Of a stretch of DNA of 64,000 bases, positions 8,115-16,076 are shown piece after piece. A program made the translations under genes and the position numbers. How positions within the stretch are numbered: position 1 is the first letter of the stretch; every line of letters begins with the position of its first letter. The notes under the pieces are model-generated. The model did not search any database. It saw only the letters and a program-made list of their open reading frames with translations, and was not told the DNA's origin. Source of the stretch: Pseudomonas solani (GTDB lineage: Bacteria > Pseudomonadota > Gammaproteobacteria > Pseudomonadales > Pseudomonadaceae); NCBI RefSeq assembly GCF_026072635.1, contig NZ_AP023081.1, forward strand, positions 3,964,501-4,028,500. The letters run 5' to 3'.

Positions 8115-8147
8115 CAAAAAAGCCCCGGCGCTTTCACGCCGGGGCTT
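8115..8147 (-). terminator. Terminator of the porin gene
   Basis: The stem AGCCCCGGCG with its complement CGCCGGGGCT is followed, on the - strand, by a run of T. It lies 20 bp after the porin stop. Confidence 0.85.
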
Positions 8148-8166
8148 CTTGTTCACGAGGGCTCGA

Positions 8167-9432
8167 TCAGAAGATGTTGACCGGGTACTCGACGAATACG
8201 CGGACTTCGTTGCCGTCGTCGACGTAGGTGCTGATGTTGTTGGAGGCACGCAGCATGGAGCCGCGCAGCTTCATCTTCAGGTCCTTGGCCGGGCCTTCCT
8301 GGACCACGTACTGCACCTGGTTGAAGATTTCGCGCTCTTGGCCGCGGCCGCCCTGGCCGGCGTCGATGTTGTCGCCGCGCACGTAGGCCACGCGGTAGCT
8401 CAGGCCGGGTACGCCGTATTCGGCGAAGTCCAGGCCGTAGGCAACCTGCCAGGAGTTCTCGTCCTTGCCGTTGAAGTCGGACCAGTAGGAGTTGGCCAGC
8501 CAGATGGTGGTGCCGCCGTCGCCGATGTAGTCGCCGCTCTGGTAGCCGCCGTATAGGTAGCCGATGTCACCGCTGCTGCGCTGGTGCGCCAGGGTGAAGG
8601 AGTGGCCGCCCAGGGCGTAGGTGGCCGCCAGGCTCCAGATGCGGTTGTCGCGCGCGTCGCTGGCGGCGAATTCCTTGTCCAGACGGGTCTTGTAGCCGTT
8701 GAAGTCCAGAGTCACGGACTGGTCGTCGGCCACCGGGATGATGTAGTTCAGGTTCAGGTACTGCTTCTTCAGCACGTCCTTCACGTCGGAGGCGTAGAGC
8801 GAGGTGCTGAACTGGTCGTTGAACTTGTAGCTGCCGCCGTACACGTCGATGCGCTTCAGGCCGCCGCTGTCGCGGGCCTCGGCGCTCTTCTGGGCTTCGG
8901 CGTTGAAGCGGCCGACGTTCAGTTCCAGGCCTTCGATCTCCTTCGAGGTGATCAGGGTGCCGGTGTAGCTTTCCGGCAGCAGGCGGGAGTCGTCGTAGCT
9001 CAGTACCGGCAGGGCGGGCATCTGGTCGCCGACCTTGATCACGGTGTTGGAGATGCGGGCCTTGATGGCGGCGCCGGCACGGGCGATGTCGTCCTGGGCG
9101 TGGCCGCTGTCACCGGGCTTGAAGAAGTCGATGCCGGCAGCGCCGACGCGGCCTTTGCCACCGTCCAGGCGCAGGGCGTACAGGCCGAAGGCGTCGACGC
9201 CGAAGCCTACGGTGCCTTGGGTGAAGCCGGAGCTGAAGTTACCGATGAAGCCTTGGCCCCACTCCATGCGGTCGGACTTGGTGTGCTTGTAGTCACGGTT
9301 CATGTAGGCGTTGCGCAGCAGCACGTTCAGGCTGCTGTCTTCGACGAAGCCCTTGGATTGCGCCTGCTCATTGGCGAAGGCGGGGGCAGAGGCAGCGATG
9401 CAGAGGGCGATCAGGCTCAGGTTTTTTTTCAT
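8167..9432 (-). CDS. OprD-family outer-membrane porin
   Basis: 421 residues with the signal peptide MKKNLSLIALCIAASAPAFA. The mature N-terminus (SKGFVEDSSLNVLLRNAYMNRD) is the standard opening of OprD/Opd channels. The chain ends in a beta-strand with C-terminal Phe (VFVEYPVNIF), the outer-membrane assembly signal. The GFTQGTVGFGVDAFGLYALRLD strand and the GMPVLSYDDSRLLP-like loop (PALPVLSYDDSRLLPESY) are family features. These 18-stranded pores admit amino acids, peptides or aromatic acids; the substrate of this one is unknown. It stands alone with its own terminator and lies next to secreted CSLREA protein 9648-10982, transcribed away from it. Confidence 0.93.
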   Translation of the reverse strand: MKKNLSLIALCIAASAPAFANEQAQSKGFVEDSSLNVLLRNAYMNRDYKHTKSDRMEWGQGFIGNFSSGFTQGTVGFGVDAFGLYALRLDGGKGRVGAAGIDFFKPGDSGHAQDDIARAGAAIKARISNTVIKVGDQMPALPVLSYDDSRLLPESYTGTLITSKEIEGLELNVGRFNAEAQKSAEARDSGGLKRIDVYGGSYKFNDQFSTSLYASDVKDVLKKQYLNLNYIIPVADDQSVTLDFNGYKTRLDKEFAASDARDNRIWSLAATYALGGHSFTLAHQRSSGDIGYLYGGYQSGDYIGDGGTTIWLANSYWSDFNGKDENSWQVAYGLDFAEYGVPGLSYRVAYVRGDNIDAGQGGRGQEREIFNQVQYVVQEGPAKDLKMKLRGSMLRASNNISTYVDDGNEVRVFVEYPVNIF

Positions 9433-9647
9433 TGTAGGTACTGCTCGGTTTTCGAAAGGCGGCGATTCTGAACAAGTCGCACGGTGGGTTCAAGACCGTC
9501 GAGGAGCCGGGTGGCGTGCACGTGACGACCTGTCGTCGGCGCGTCGCACCAGCAGGGGGGATAACCGCCGCGTCGCGCGGTCCATTCCAGGTCGGCCCAG
9601 GGAAGGGCGGCTCCGCACGATTCCAGCCCCCGAAGAAGGACTCCTCC

Positions 9648-10982
9648 ATGGCGACCGATCCGTCCACCCGCACCGCGTTCCTTTCCCTGCTACTTGGCCT
9701 CGCTTCCCCGGCGGCCCTGGCCGAAGACATTCGCGTCAGCAAGACCGGCGACAGCGACGACGGCGTGTGCAACGCCGATTGCTCCCTGCGCGAGGCCATC
9801 GCCTACGCCGCCGCGCAACCCGGCAGCCACCGCCTCCAGCTGGCGGAAGGGCGCTACGTGCTCGACGCCATTGATGCGGCCCGGGGCACCGCCGACGAGG
9901 GCCTGGTGGTCAGCGGCGAGCTGACCCTTATCGGCGCCGGCACCGGCAGCACCGTGATCGACGGCGGCAGCAACGGCCGCCTGTTCAGCGTCACCGAGGG
10001 CGCGCGGCTGCACCTGGAGCAACTGAGCCTGCGCAACGGCCGCAGCGCAACCCGGGGCGGCGCGCTGCTCAACCAGGGCGAGACGACGCTGGAGCACGTC
10101 GAGTTGCGCGACAACCACGTCTACGCCATCGACTCCGGCCCCGACCATGGCTGGGGCGGCGCCATCGCCAACTACGGCTGGCTGGACATCCGCTCCTCGC
10201 GGCTCATCGACAACCAGGCCTTCTCCGAAACCACCGATGAAGTCCGGGGCGGCGGCCTCTACAACGCCGGCCAACTGCGCATGCGCAACTCAACCCTGGA
10301 GCACAACAGCAGCTCCAACGGCGTCGACAACGGCTTTGGCGGTGGCCTCTACAATCAGGGCTACGCCGACATCGCCCGCAGCGCCCTGGTGCGCAACAGC
10401 CAGGGCGAAGGCGGGCTTGGCGCGGCCATCCTCAATACCGGGGTGCTGCGCCTGGTCAACAGTACCCTCAGCGCCAACCAGACCTATTTCGGCCGCGGCG
10501 TGCTGGTCAACGGCCGGCCTCAGGGCCAGAGCGGGGAGGGCGCCCAGGCGCTGCTGGGCAACGTCACTGTCGCCAACAACGGCAACTACGGGCTGATGAA
10601 CTTCGCCTCGATGGCGGTGCGCAACAGCCTGGTGGCCGGCAACCGCTACATCAACGACGACAGCGAGGTGTTCGTACGCAACTGCCTCAACCAGGGCAGC
10701 TACTTCAACGTGCGCGGGCTGATGCTGGGCAGCGACGGCCACGGCTGCAGCGCCGACCTGCCGCTGGACGACGCGCGCACCTTCACCGAGGTGCTCGAGG
10801 CGCTGAGCGCCGCACCCGGGGCGCCGGCCCTGCACCCACTGCGCCCGGGCAGCCCGGCCATCGACGCCGGGGTCGGCACCTGCACCGCCAGCGACCAGCG
10901 CAAGCTCCCGCGGCCCCAGGACGGCAATGGCGACGGCGTCGCCGGCTGCGACCTGGGCGCCTACGAGCGCGCGGCGCCCTGA
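9648..10982 (+). CDS. Secreted CSLREA-domain parallel beta-helix protein (paralog 1)
   Basis: 444 residues from ATG 9648, with AAGGA 8 bp upstream. A signal peptide (cut after ALA near residue 25) is followed directly by the CSLREA motif (NADCSLREAIAYA, about 44-50) that names this domain. The body is a chain of Asn/Gly-rich beta-helix rungs (GGALLNQGETTLEHVEL, GGLYNAGQLRMRNSTL, GGLYNQGYADIARSAL). The C-terminus carries the choice-of-anchor Q type motif HPLRPGSPAIDAGVGTC and DLGAYERAAP. It is likely exported as a right-handed beta-helix that binds polysaccharide or surfaces; no enzymatic residues are recognised. The same architecture occurs at 16986. Its 3' end overlaps the convergent Lrp gene by 22 bp. 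Confidence 0.85.
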   Translation: MATDPSTRTAFLSLLLGLASPAALAEDIRVSKTGDSDDGVCNADCSLREAIAYAAAQPGSHRLQLAEGRYVLDAIDAARGTADEGLVVSGELTLIGAGTGSTVIDGGSNGRLFSVTEGARLHLEQLSLRNGRSATRGGALLNQGETTLEHVELRDNHVYAIDSGPDHGWGGAIANYGWLDIRSSRLIDNQAFSETTDEVRGGGLYNAGQLRMRNSTLEHNSSSNGVDNGFGGGLYNQGYADIARSALVRNSQGEGGLGAAILNTGVLRLVNSTLSANQTYFGRGVLVNGRPQGQSGEGAQALLGNVTVANNGNYGLMNFASMAVRNSLVAGNRYINDDSEVFVRNCLNQGSYFNVRGLMLGSDGHGCSADLPLDDARTFTEVLEALSAAPGAPALHPLRPGSPAIDAGVGTCTASDQRKLPRPQDGNGDGVAGCDLGAYERAAP

Positions 10983-11452
10983 GGCGCGTCGAACCCAGTG
11001 GGGATCTCCAGCCCCACCTTGACGTTGCTCATGGAGACCAGGGTCTTGAAGCGTCGTACGTTGTTGCTCTCGAAGAACAGGCTGCGGGTCAGCTCGGTGT
11101 ACTGCTCCATGGTGCGCAACGCCAGGATCAGCACGAAATCCCACTCGCCGGCGGTGTAGTAGCACTGCTGCACCTGGGGGCAGCGGGCGAAGCTGCGCTT
11201 CATCGCATCGAGCAGGTCGATGCGTTCGCTCTCCACCTCCACCTGCACCACCAGGGTCAGTGGGTGGCCCAGTTGCTCCGGCTCCACCAGCGCCACCTGG
11301 CGGCGCACGATGCCCTCGTCGCGGTAGCGCTTCAGGCGTCGGTTCACCGCCGCGGCGGAGAGGTTCACCCGCTCGCCCAGCTCGCTTTGCGGCAGCGTCG
11401 CATCGCGCTGGATTTCCGCGAGCAGGCGGTGGTCATAGTCATCGAGGGTCAT
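10961..11452 (-). CDS. Lrp/AsnC-family transcriptional regulator
   Basis: 163 residues. The N-terminal helix-turn-helix (LDDYDHRLLAEIQRDATL, SELGERVNLSAAAVNRRLKR) is followed by the RAM/ACT-like ligand domain (about 70-145; GEWDFVLILALRTMEQYTEL, VRRFKTLVSMSNVK). It is transcribed divergently from the fused hydrolase/ammonia-lyase across 141 bp with repeated GTGGGAAATA-type sites, so it very probably senses an amino acid and controls that gene. A diaminopropionate-like ligand is inferred from the neighbour only. The 3' end overlaps the CSLREA gene convergently. Confidence 0.93.
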   Translation of the reverse strand: MTLDDYDHRLLAEIQRDATLPQSELGERVNLSAAAVNRRLKRYRDEGIVRRQVALVEPEQLGHPLTLVVQVEVESERIDLLDAMKRSFARCPQVQQCYYTAGEWDFVLILALRTMEQYTELTRSLFFESNNVRRFKTLVSMSNVKVGLEIPTGFDAPQGAARS

Positions 11453-11485
11453 GGTTGCAATTCCTTAGTCAGGAAGCGCCGGCAG

Positions 11486-11573
11486 GTGAAATGAAATTCC
11501 ACTTGAGCGGCTGATAACGCAAAAGAACGGCGGTGAGTGGGAAATATTATTTCACCGCCTCGGTATTTCCCAC
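11486..11573. promoter_or_regulatory. Likely Lrp operator array between divergent genes
   Basis: Three related elements are visible. GTGAAATGAAATTCCAC lies at 11486-11502. GTGGGAAATATTATTTCAC (11537-11555) is framed by the inverted pair GGCGGTGA / TTCACCGCC (11529-11558). TATTTCCCAC at 11564-11573 repeats GTGGGAAATA in reverse. Multiple spaced imperfect palindromes are usual for Lrp-family octamers. Confidence 0.55.
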
Positions 11574-11593
11574 CCAACCCGGAGCACCCACAC

Positions 11594-14134
11594 ATGGCAG
11601 CACACCGCGAAGCCCCCTTGCCCCGCCTCGATGGCGAGCGGCTCCTGGCACAACTGGCCGAACTGGGGGAGGTGGGCGCGGACGACAGCGGCGGCCGTAC
11701 CCGTATCGCCCTCAGCGACACGGAAAAGGCCGGCCGTGACCGGGTGGTGGGCTGGATGCGCGAGCTGGAGCTGGAGGTGCGCGTCGATCGCATCGGCAAT
11801 ATCTTCGGCACCCTGCCGGGCGGTGCGGCGGGGACGCCGACATTGATGATCGGCTCGCACATCGACAGCGTCGCCAACGCCGGTGCCCTCGACGGCTGCT
11901 ACGGCGTGCTTGCCGGGCTGGCGGTGGCGCGGGCCTTCCGCGAAGCGGGAATCGAGCCGGTGCGGCCGATCACCGTGGCCGCCTTCACCAACGAGGAAGG
12001 CGTGCGCTACCAGCCGGACATGCTCGGCTCCCTGGTCTACGCCGGCGGCCTGCCCGTGGAGCAGGCGCTGGACATCACCGGCAGCGACGGCAGCCACCTG
12101 GGCGACGAGCTGCGCCGCATCGGCTATGCCGGCGACATGGAGCCCGGCGCCATCCCCGTGCACGAGTACCTGGAGCTGCACATCGAGCAGGGCCCGGTGC
12201 TGGAGGCGGAAGACCTGGAGATCGGCGTGGTGGAAAACCTCCAGGGCATTTCCTGGCAGCAGGTCACGGTGCGCGGCCACGCCAACCACGCCGGCACCAC
12301 GCCGACCCGCCTGCGCTACGACGCCGGGCTGGTGGCCGCCACCATCGTCCAGCAGCTGCGGCTGATCGCCGACGAGGCCGGCACCACCCTGGCCACGGTC
12401 GGCTGCATGCGCTTCGAGCCCAACCTGATCAACGTCATCCCACGGCTGGCCAGCTTCAGCCTCGACCTGCGTGACCCCGACGAGCAGCGCCTGCAGAGCG
12501 TGGAGCGGCGCCTGCAGGGCTACCTCACCACCCTCGCCGAGCACCGTGGCGTGCAGATCGACAGCCAGCTCCTGGCCCGCACCCAACCGGTGGTGTTCGA
12601 CCCGCAGCTGGTCTCGGCGATCGAGGCCGCCGTGCAGCGCCAGGGGCTCAGCTACCGGCGCATGACCTCCGGCGCCGGGCACGACGCGCAGATGATCGCG
12701 CGCATCGCCCCGGCGGCGATGATCTTCGTGCCCAGCCGTGGCGGTGTCAGCCACAACCCCCGCGAGTTCACCGAGGACGGGCAATTGCTGGCCGGCGCGC
12801 AGGTGCTGCTGGACGTGGTGATCGACCGCCTCGGCGCCGCCCGCCAGGCCCAGCGCCACCCGGCCCGGAGCGCCGGCCCCGAGCTGCCGGACCCGCAGCA
12901 GGTTGCGCCCCTGGAGCTCCTGCTCAACCGTCGCGCGGTGCATGGCGGCTACCCCACCGACCTGCGCGCGCTGATGAACATCAACCAGGCCAGCCAGGAC
13001 CGCGCCTGGCTCGCCAACTGGTCCGAACTGAGCCCCCGCGCCACGCCGTTGTGGAGCCTGCCCGACCTGGCCGCGCGCCTGGGCATCGCGCGGTTGTGCA
13101 TCAAGGACGAATCCCTGCGCTCGCCGCTGGCCAGCTTCAAGGCCCTGGGCGCACCCATCGCCCTGGTGCGCCTGATCCTGCGGCGCTTCCCCGCCCAGGA
13201 CTTCGACGCCGCCAGCCTCCTGGCCGGCGAGCACCGTTCGCGCCTGGCCGGCTTCACCGTGGTCAGCGCCACCGACGGCAACCACGGCCGCGCCCTGGCC
13301 GCCGCCGCCCGCAGCATCGGCTGCGACTGCGTGATCGTGCTCCACGCCAACGTCAGCGAGGAGCGCGAGCGCGCCATCGCCGCCTACGGCGCGCAGGTGC
13401 GGCGCATCGCCGGCAACTACGACGACTCGGTGGAGGAGGCCGCCTCCCTGGCGCTGGCCTATGGCTGGCAGGTGGTGGCCGACACCTCCTGGGAGGGCTA
13501 CGAGGAGATCCCCCGCGATGTGATGCAGGGCTACGGCATCATCGCCGAAGAGGTGATCGAGACCGCCGGCGTCGACGCCTACACCCACATCATCCTGCAG
13601 GGCGGCGTCGGCGGCCTGGCGGCGGGTATCGCCAGCTATTACTGGGAGCGCTGCGGCGCCACCCGGCCGACCCTGCTGGTGGTGGAGCCGAGCCAGGCCG
13701 ACTGCCTCTACCAGAGCGCCCTCGCGGGGGCGCCGGCACGGGCCACGGGCTCGGTGGATTCGGTGATGGCCGGGCTCGCCTGCGGCGCCACCTCGCCGCT
13801 GGCCTGGCGCTTCCTGGAGGGCAGCATCGACGCCTTCCTCAAGGTCGAGGATGCCGACGCGGTGACCGCCATGGGCGTGCTCGCCACCGGCAGTGCGCGG
13901 GACATCCCGGTGATCGCCGGCGAATCCGGGGCCGCCGGCCTGGCCGGGCTGCTGCGCCTGCTGGCCGAACCCGGGCGTGCCGCCGAACTGGGCCTGGACG
14001 CCAACGCCCGGGTGCTGCTGATCAACACCGAAGGCGCCACCGCTCCCTCGGTCTACGAGGAACTGGTGGGCGAACCCGTCGCCTCGGTGCTGGCCCGCCA
14101 GCGCGACTGGGCGGCGGCCAACCTGGGGCGTTGA
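11594..14134 (+). CDS. Fused M20-type N-carbamoyl amidohydrolase and 2,3-diaminopropionate ammonia-lyase
   Basis: 846 residues in one frame, ATG 11594 with GGAG 9 bp upstream. Residues 1-420 are a complete Zn-dependent M20 amidohydrolase of the carbamoylase/allantoate type. Metal ligands are in place: H89 (GSHID), D100 (GALDG), E135 (TNEEG), H196 (LELHIEQG) and H387 (GGVSHNPREF). Residues about 435-846 are a complete fold-type II PLP enzyme of the diaminopropionate ammonia-lyase family: PLP lysine K516 (LASFKALGA), TDGNHGR with D561, ADTSWEGYEEIP and the phosphate loop GGVGG. The lyase converts 2,3-diaminopropionate to pyruvate and two ammonia; the hydrolase would remove a carbamoyl or similar group from a precursor. 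Both are normally separate proteins. Control by the divergent Lrp regulator is likely. Confidence 0.9.
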   Translation: MAAHREAPLPRLDGERLLAQLAELGEVGADDSGGRTRIALSDTEKAGRDRVVGWMRELELEVRVDRIGNIFGTLPGGAAGTPTLMIGSHIDSVANAGALDGCYGVLAGLAVARAFREAGIEPVRPITVAAFTNEEGVRYQPDMLGSLVYAGGLPVEQALDITGSDGSHLGDELRRIGYAGDMEPGAIPVHEYLELHIEQGPVLEAEDLEIGVVENLQGISWQQVTVRGHANHAGTTPTRLRYDAGLVAATIVQQLRLIADEAGTTLATVGCMRFEPNLINVIPRLASFSLDLRDPDEQRLQSVERRLQGYLTTLAEHRGVQIDSQLLARTQPVVFDPQLVSAIEAAVQRQGLSYRRMTSGAGHDAQMIARIAPAAMIFVPSRGGVSHNPREFTEDGQLLAGAQVLLDVVIDRLGAARQAQRHPARSAGPELPDPQQVAPLELLLNRRAVHGGYPTDLRALMNINQASQDRAWLANWSELSPRATPLWSLPDLAARLGIARLCIKDESLRSPLASFKALGAPIALVRLILRRFPAQDFDAASLLAGEHRSRLAGFTVVSATDGNHGRALAAAARSIGCDCVIVLHANVSEERERAIAAYGAQVRRIAGNYDDSVEEAASLALAYGWQVVADTSWEGYEEIPRDVMQGYGIIAEEVIETAGVDAYTHIILQGGVGGLAAGIASYYWERCGATRPTLLVVEPSQADCLYQSALAGAPARATGSVDSVMAGLACGATSPLAWRFLEGSIDAFLKVEDADAVTAMGVLATGSARDIPVIAGESGAAGLAGLLRLLAEPGRAAELGLDANARVLLINTEGATAPSVYEELVGEPVASVLARQRDWAAANLGR

Positions 14135-14141
14135 GGAGGCT

Positions 14142-14158
14142 GTCGGGTTGCACCCGAC
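14142..14158. repeat. Short palindrome shared with another intergenic site
   Basis: GTCGGGTTGCACCCGAC, followed by CTACG, stands just after the fused-enzyme stop. The same palindrome occurs at 7971-7987. Confidence 0.5.
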
Positions 14159-14179
14159 CTACGGGCCTGGCGGGAGCAT

Positions 14180-14998
14180 TTAGGGCAGCGGTATGCCATC
14201 GCCATCCAGGTACACCAGGCTGCCCTGGTTGGTCTGGGCCCTGTAGCGATCGCTGCGCTCGTCATAGGTCAGGGCGTCGATGTCGAGGTTGTCCAGGCTG
14301 CGGTAGTCCAGCCAGCGGTGGGCGCGTGCGTCGTAGCGGTAGAGAAAGCCCTCGCCACCCAGGCTGGCGAGGCTGACCAGGTGCCGCCTGCTGTCATAGG
14401 CCACCGCCGTTGGCCAGGAGAGTTCGGGGAAGCCAGGCGGCAGCGTCAGTGTGGTTTCCGTATGGTTCTTCAGGTCCAGCACCTTGAAGTCATGGCTGAC
14501 GATCCGGTACAGGCGGCCGTCGTCCGGGCTGCGGATGCTCTTGCCTTGTTGGCTGGTGGTGTCGCCGCTGTCATTGGGCACCCAGGCAGACCACTCACTG
14601 GTGCCGGTGATCACCCTCTCGGGCGTTTGCGAGACCTCATCGGACAAGGCCTGGCTGGGCGGCGGTGCCGTGCTGGTGCGCCGGGGCGGCAAGGGCACCG
14701 CTTGTGCCTGAGGCGGTGTGTTCGGTCGCTGCAGCAGGGCCTGGTTGAGATTGCGCGCATCCACATAAAGCATGCCCAGGGTCACCACGGCCATCAGCAG
14801 CAGGAGGTTACCGCCCAGTGCCACCAGCAGCAGGATGTTGTCCGGGGCGCGTGGAGGTGCCGGCTGCCGCGCCGTTGCATCGCGGGCCTGGCGCTGTTCG
14901 ACCTTGCTGTAGATCGCCCCGCATTGCGGGCAGGCGGCGGAGGGCTCGCCTTCGGTTAGCTGTTGCAGGTGCCCGCATTTCAGGCAGGTCTTTTCCAT
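14180..14998 (-). CDS. Zinc-ribbon membrane protein with beta-rich C-terminal domain
   Basis: 272 residues. The first 30 residues form a zinc ribbon with CLKC and CPQC pairs (about positions 5-8 and 23-26). One membrane helix (about 54-77, NILLLVALGGNLLLLMAVVT) follows. After a Pro/Thr linker, the C-terminal half has strand-turn units (GRLYRIVSHDFKVLDL, AVAYDSRRHLVSLASLGGEG, IDALTYDERSDRYRAQ) that look like blades of a small beta-propeller reporting structure. The N-terminus would be cytoplasmic and the rest periplasmic. No family name is recognised. AAGGA precedes ATG 14998. Its 3' end converges on the fused enzyme gene. Confidence 0.75.
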   Translation of the reverse strand: MEKTCLKCGHLQQLTEGEPSAACPQCGAIYSKVEQRQARDATARQPAPPRAPDNILLLVALGGNLLLLMAVVTLGMLYVDARNLNQALLQRPNTPPQAQAVPLPPRRTSTAPPPSQALSDEVSQTPERVITGTSEWSAWVPNDSGDTTSQQGKSIRSPDDGRLYRIVSHDFKVLDLKNHTETTLTLPPGFPELSWPTAVAYDSRRHLVSLASLGGEGFLYRYDARAHRWLDYRSLDNLDIDALTYDERSDRYRAQTNQGSLVYLDGDGIPLP

Positions 14999-15125
14999 CG
15001 CGACGTCCTTGTGCTGATGATCCGTGGCGCATCATGCCCGTTGCCGTGGCGGCGAACCATGCGCGCCTTCACTTCCTCTCGATCCTTGGTTCGATCGGCT
15101 TCCCGCTTCTGTTCCGGCAGCGCCT

Positions 15126-15401
15126 TCAGCCGAGCAGGTTACAGGCCGCGCCGGCCAGCAACACCCGGCCGAAACGGGCGCCGGGGTCCAGCGGGGTGAT
15201 CGCCAGCAGCCGGTCGAGACGCACTTCGCGCTGGTCGTCGAAACGGAGGAATTCCTCCTTGCTCGCGGCGGTGCGGGTGGTCAGGGCGCGGGCTTCGAAG
15301 GGCTCGCCATCGCTCAGCTCCACCCGCAGGCGATAGCCGTGCAGGCAGGCGATCTCCAGGTAGTCGTGGAGATCGCAGTGCAGCGGTTGGTAGGCGTTCA
15401 C
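15126..15401 (-). CDS. rof: Rof-like Rho-binding antiterminator
   Basis: 91 residues from GTG 15401, whose first bases overlap the stop of the upstream gene as GTGA. The order of motifs matches Rof/YaeO: YQPLHCDLHDYLEIACLHGY at the N-terminus, then RVELSDGEPFEARA, then EVRLDRLLAI. This is an Sm-like fold that binds the RNA-binding domain of Rho and blocks termination. The C-terminal GARFGRVLLAGAACNLLG tail is longer than in E. coli Rof. It is the third gene of an apparent operon with a glutaredoxin-like protein and DUF2024, divergent from a MarR regulator. A regulated Rho inhibitor in a thiol-stress setting is inferred from context. Confidence 0.8.
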   Translation of the reverse strand: MNAYQPLHCDLHDYLEIACLHGYRLRVELSDGEPFEARALTTRTAASKEEFLRFDDQREVRLDRLLAITPLDPGARFGRVLLAGAACNLLG

Positions 15402-15664
15402 GATGCTGCCTCGAAGCCTTGCAGCGGGATGATGAAGTAGCCGTCGCGCGCGATGGCCGCGGCCACCGGCTCTGGGGCCGACTCGCTGTGGCAGTACAGG
15501 CACTGGCTCTGGGCGATATCGGCGTCGGCCAGGCCGAGGCTGCCCAGCCAGTCGCGGGCGAAGCGTTCGGCGCGGTGTTGCTCGGCCGAGTCGATGAGCA
15601 CGTCGAAGTGCAGGTAGCGCCCGTCGCGGGTGCGCACGTGGGTGTCGAATACCTTGATCTGCAT
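15398..15664 (-). CDS. DUF2024 family protein
   Basis: 88 residues with AGGAGC 8 bp before ATG 15664. The sequence fits DUF2024: MQIKVFDTHVRTRDGRYLHF at the start, ERFARDWLGSLGL in the helix, a CLYCHSE Cys pair (CxxC plus His) and the ending GYFIIPLQGFE. The family is small, soluble and of unknown function; the CxxCH motif could bind metal or take part in thiol chemistry. It lies 56 bp after the glutaredoxin-like gene and is coupled by a 4-bp overlap to the Rof-like gene. Confidence 0.85.
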   Translation of the reverse strand: MQIKVFDTHVRTRDGRYLHFDVLIDSAEQHRAERFARDWLGSLGLADADIAQSQCLYCHSESAPEPVAAAIARDGYFIIPLQGFEAAS

Positions 15665-15720
15665 GGTGGCTTGCTCCTGGGTGAGGCGGGTCGCGATGGC
15701 GGCCGCGACCCGCCGGCGGA

Positions 15721-15951
15721 TTACTTGAGGTCGGCGATGGCGGCGCCGAAGTTCAGGTGCAGCACCTGGCCGTCCACCACCAGGGCGGGGACTGACTTCA
15801 CGCCGGCGCTTTCCGCCTCGGCGACACGGGCCGGCACATCGCCGAGGTGGACGATCTCGACCTTAACCTTCGGGTCGAGCAGGCCGATGAGGGTGCGTTC
15901 GGCTTCGACGCAGACGGGGCAACCAGCGTGGTAGTAGCGAGCTTGGGTCAT
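15721..15951 (-). CDS. Glutaredoxin/thioredoxin-like small protein
   Basis: 76 residues, short for the family but with the full core. The active site is YHAGCPVCVEAERTL (CPVC, about 11-14). The cis-proline loop SVPALVVDGQVLHLN comes at about residues 53-67. GGAGA stands before ATG 15951. It should be a cytoplasmic dithiol oxidoreductase. It is the first gene of the leftward operon with DUF2024 and Rof, divergent from MarR with palindromes between them, so redox-responsive expression is likely. Confidence 0.87.
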   Translation of the reverse strand: MTQARYYHAGCPVCVEAERTLIGLLDPKVKVEIVHLGDVPARVAEAESAGVKSVPALVVDGQVLHLNFGAAIADLK

Positions 15952-15969
15952 GGCGTTTCTCCGGTAGTT

Positions 15970-16054
15970 GGTATCGGATCGATACCGTTCGAGAGCAAGG
16001 CTACGACCAATGAGGTTTTGTCGATATAGTTTTTATTCGATACTATCTATCGAC
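15970..16054. promoter_or_regulatory. MarR-type operators in the divergent promoter region
   Basis: GGTATCGGATCGATACC (15970-15986) is a perfect 7-bp inverted repeat around a 3-base centre. A second inverted pair, GTCGATATAG with CTATCTATCGAC, brackets 16020-16054. Both share the TATCGA/TCGATA core, as expected for two sites of one dimeric regulator. Confidence 0.6.
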
Positions 16055-16076
16055 GAAATCAATGGAGGGAAATGCC

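Noticed and set aside
11552..13588. 678-codon antisense frame over the fused enzyme
   Set aside because: Shadow of a gene with two complete catalytic domains; no domain in the antisense product.
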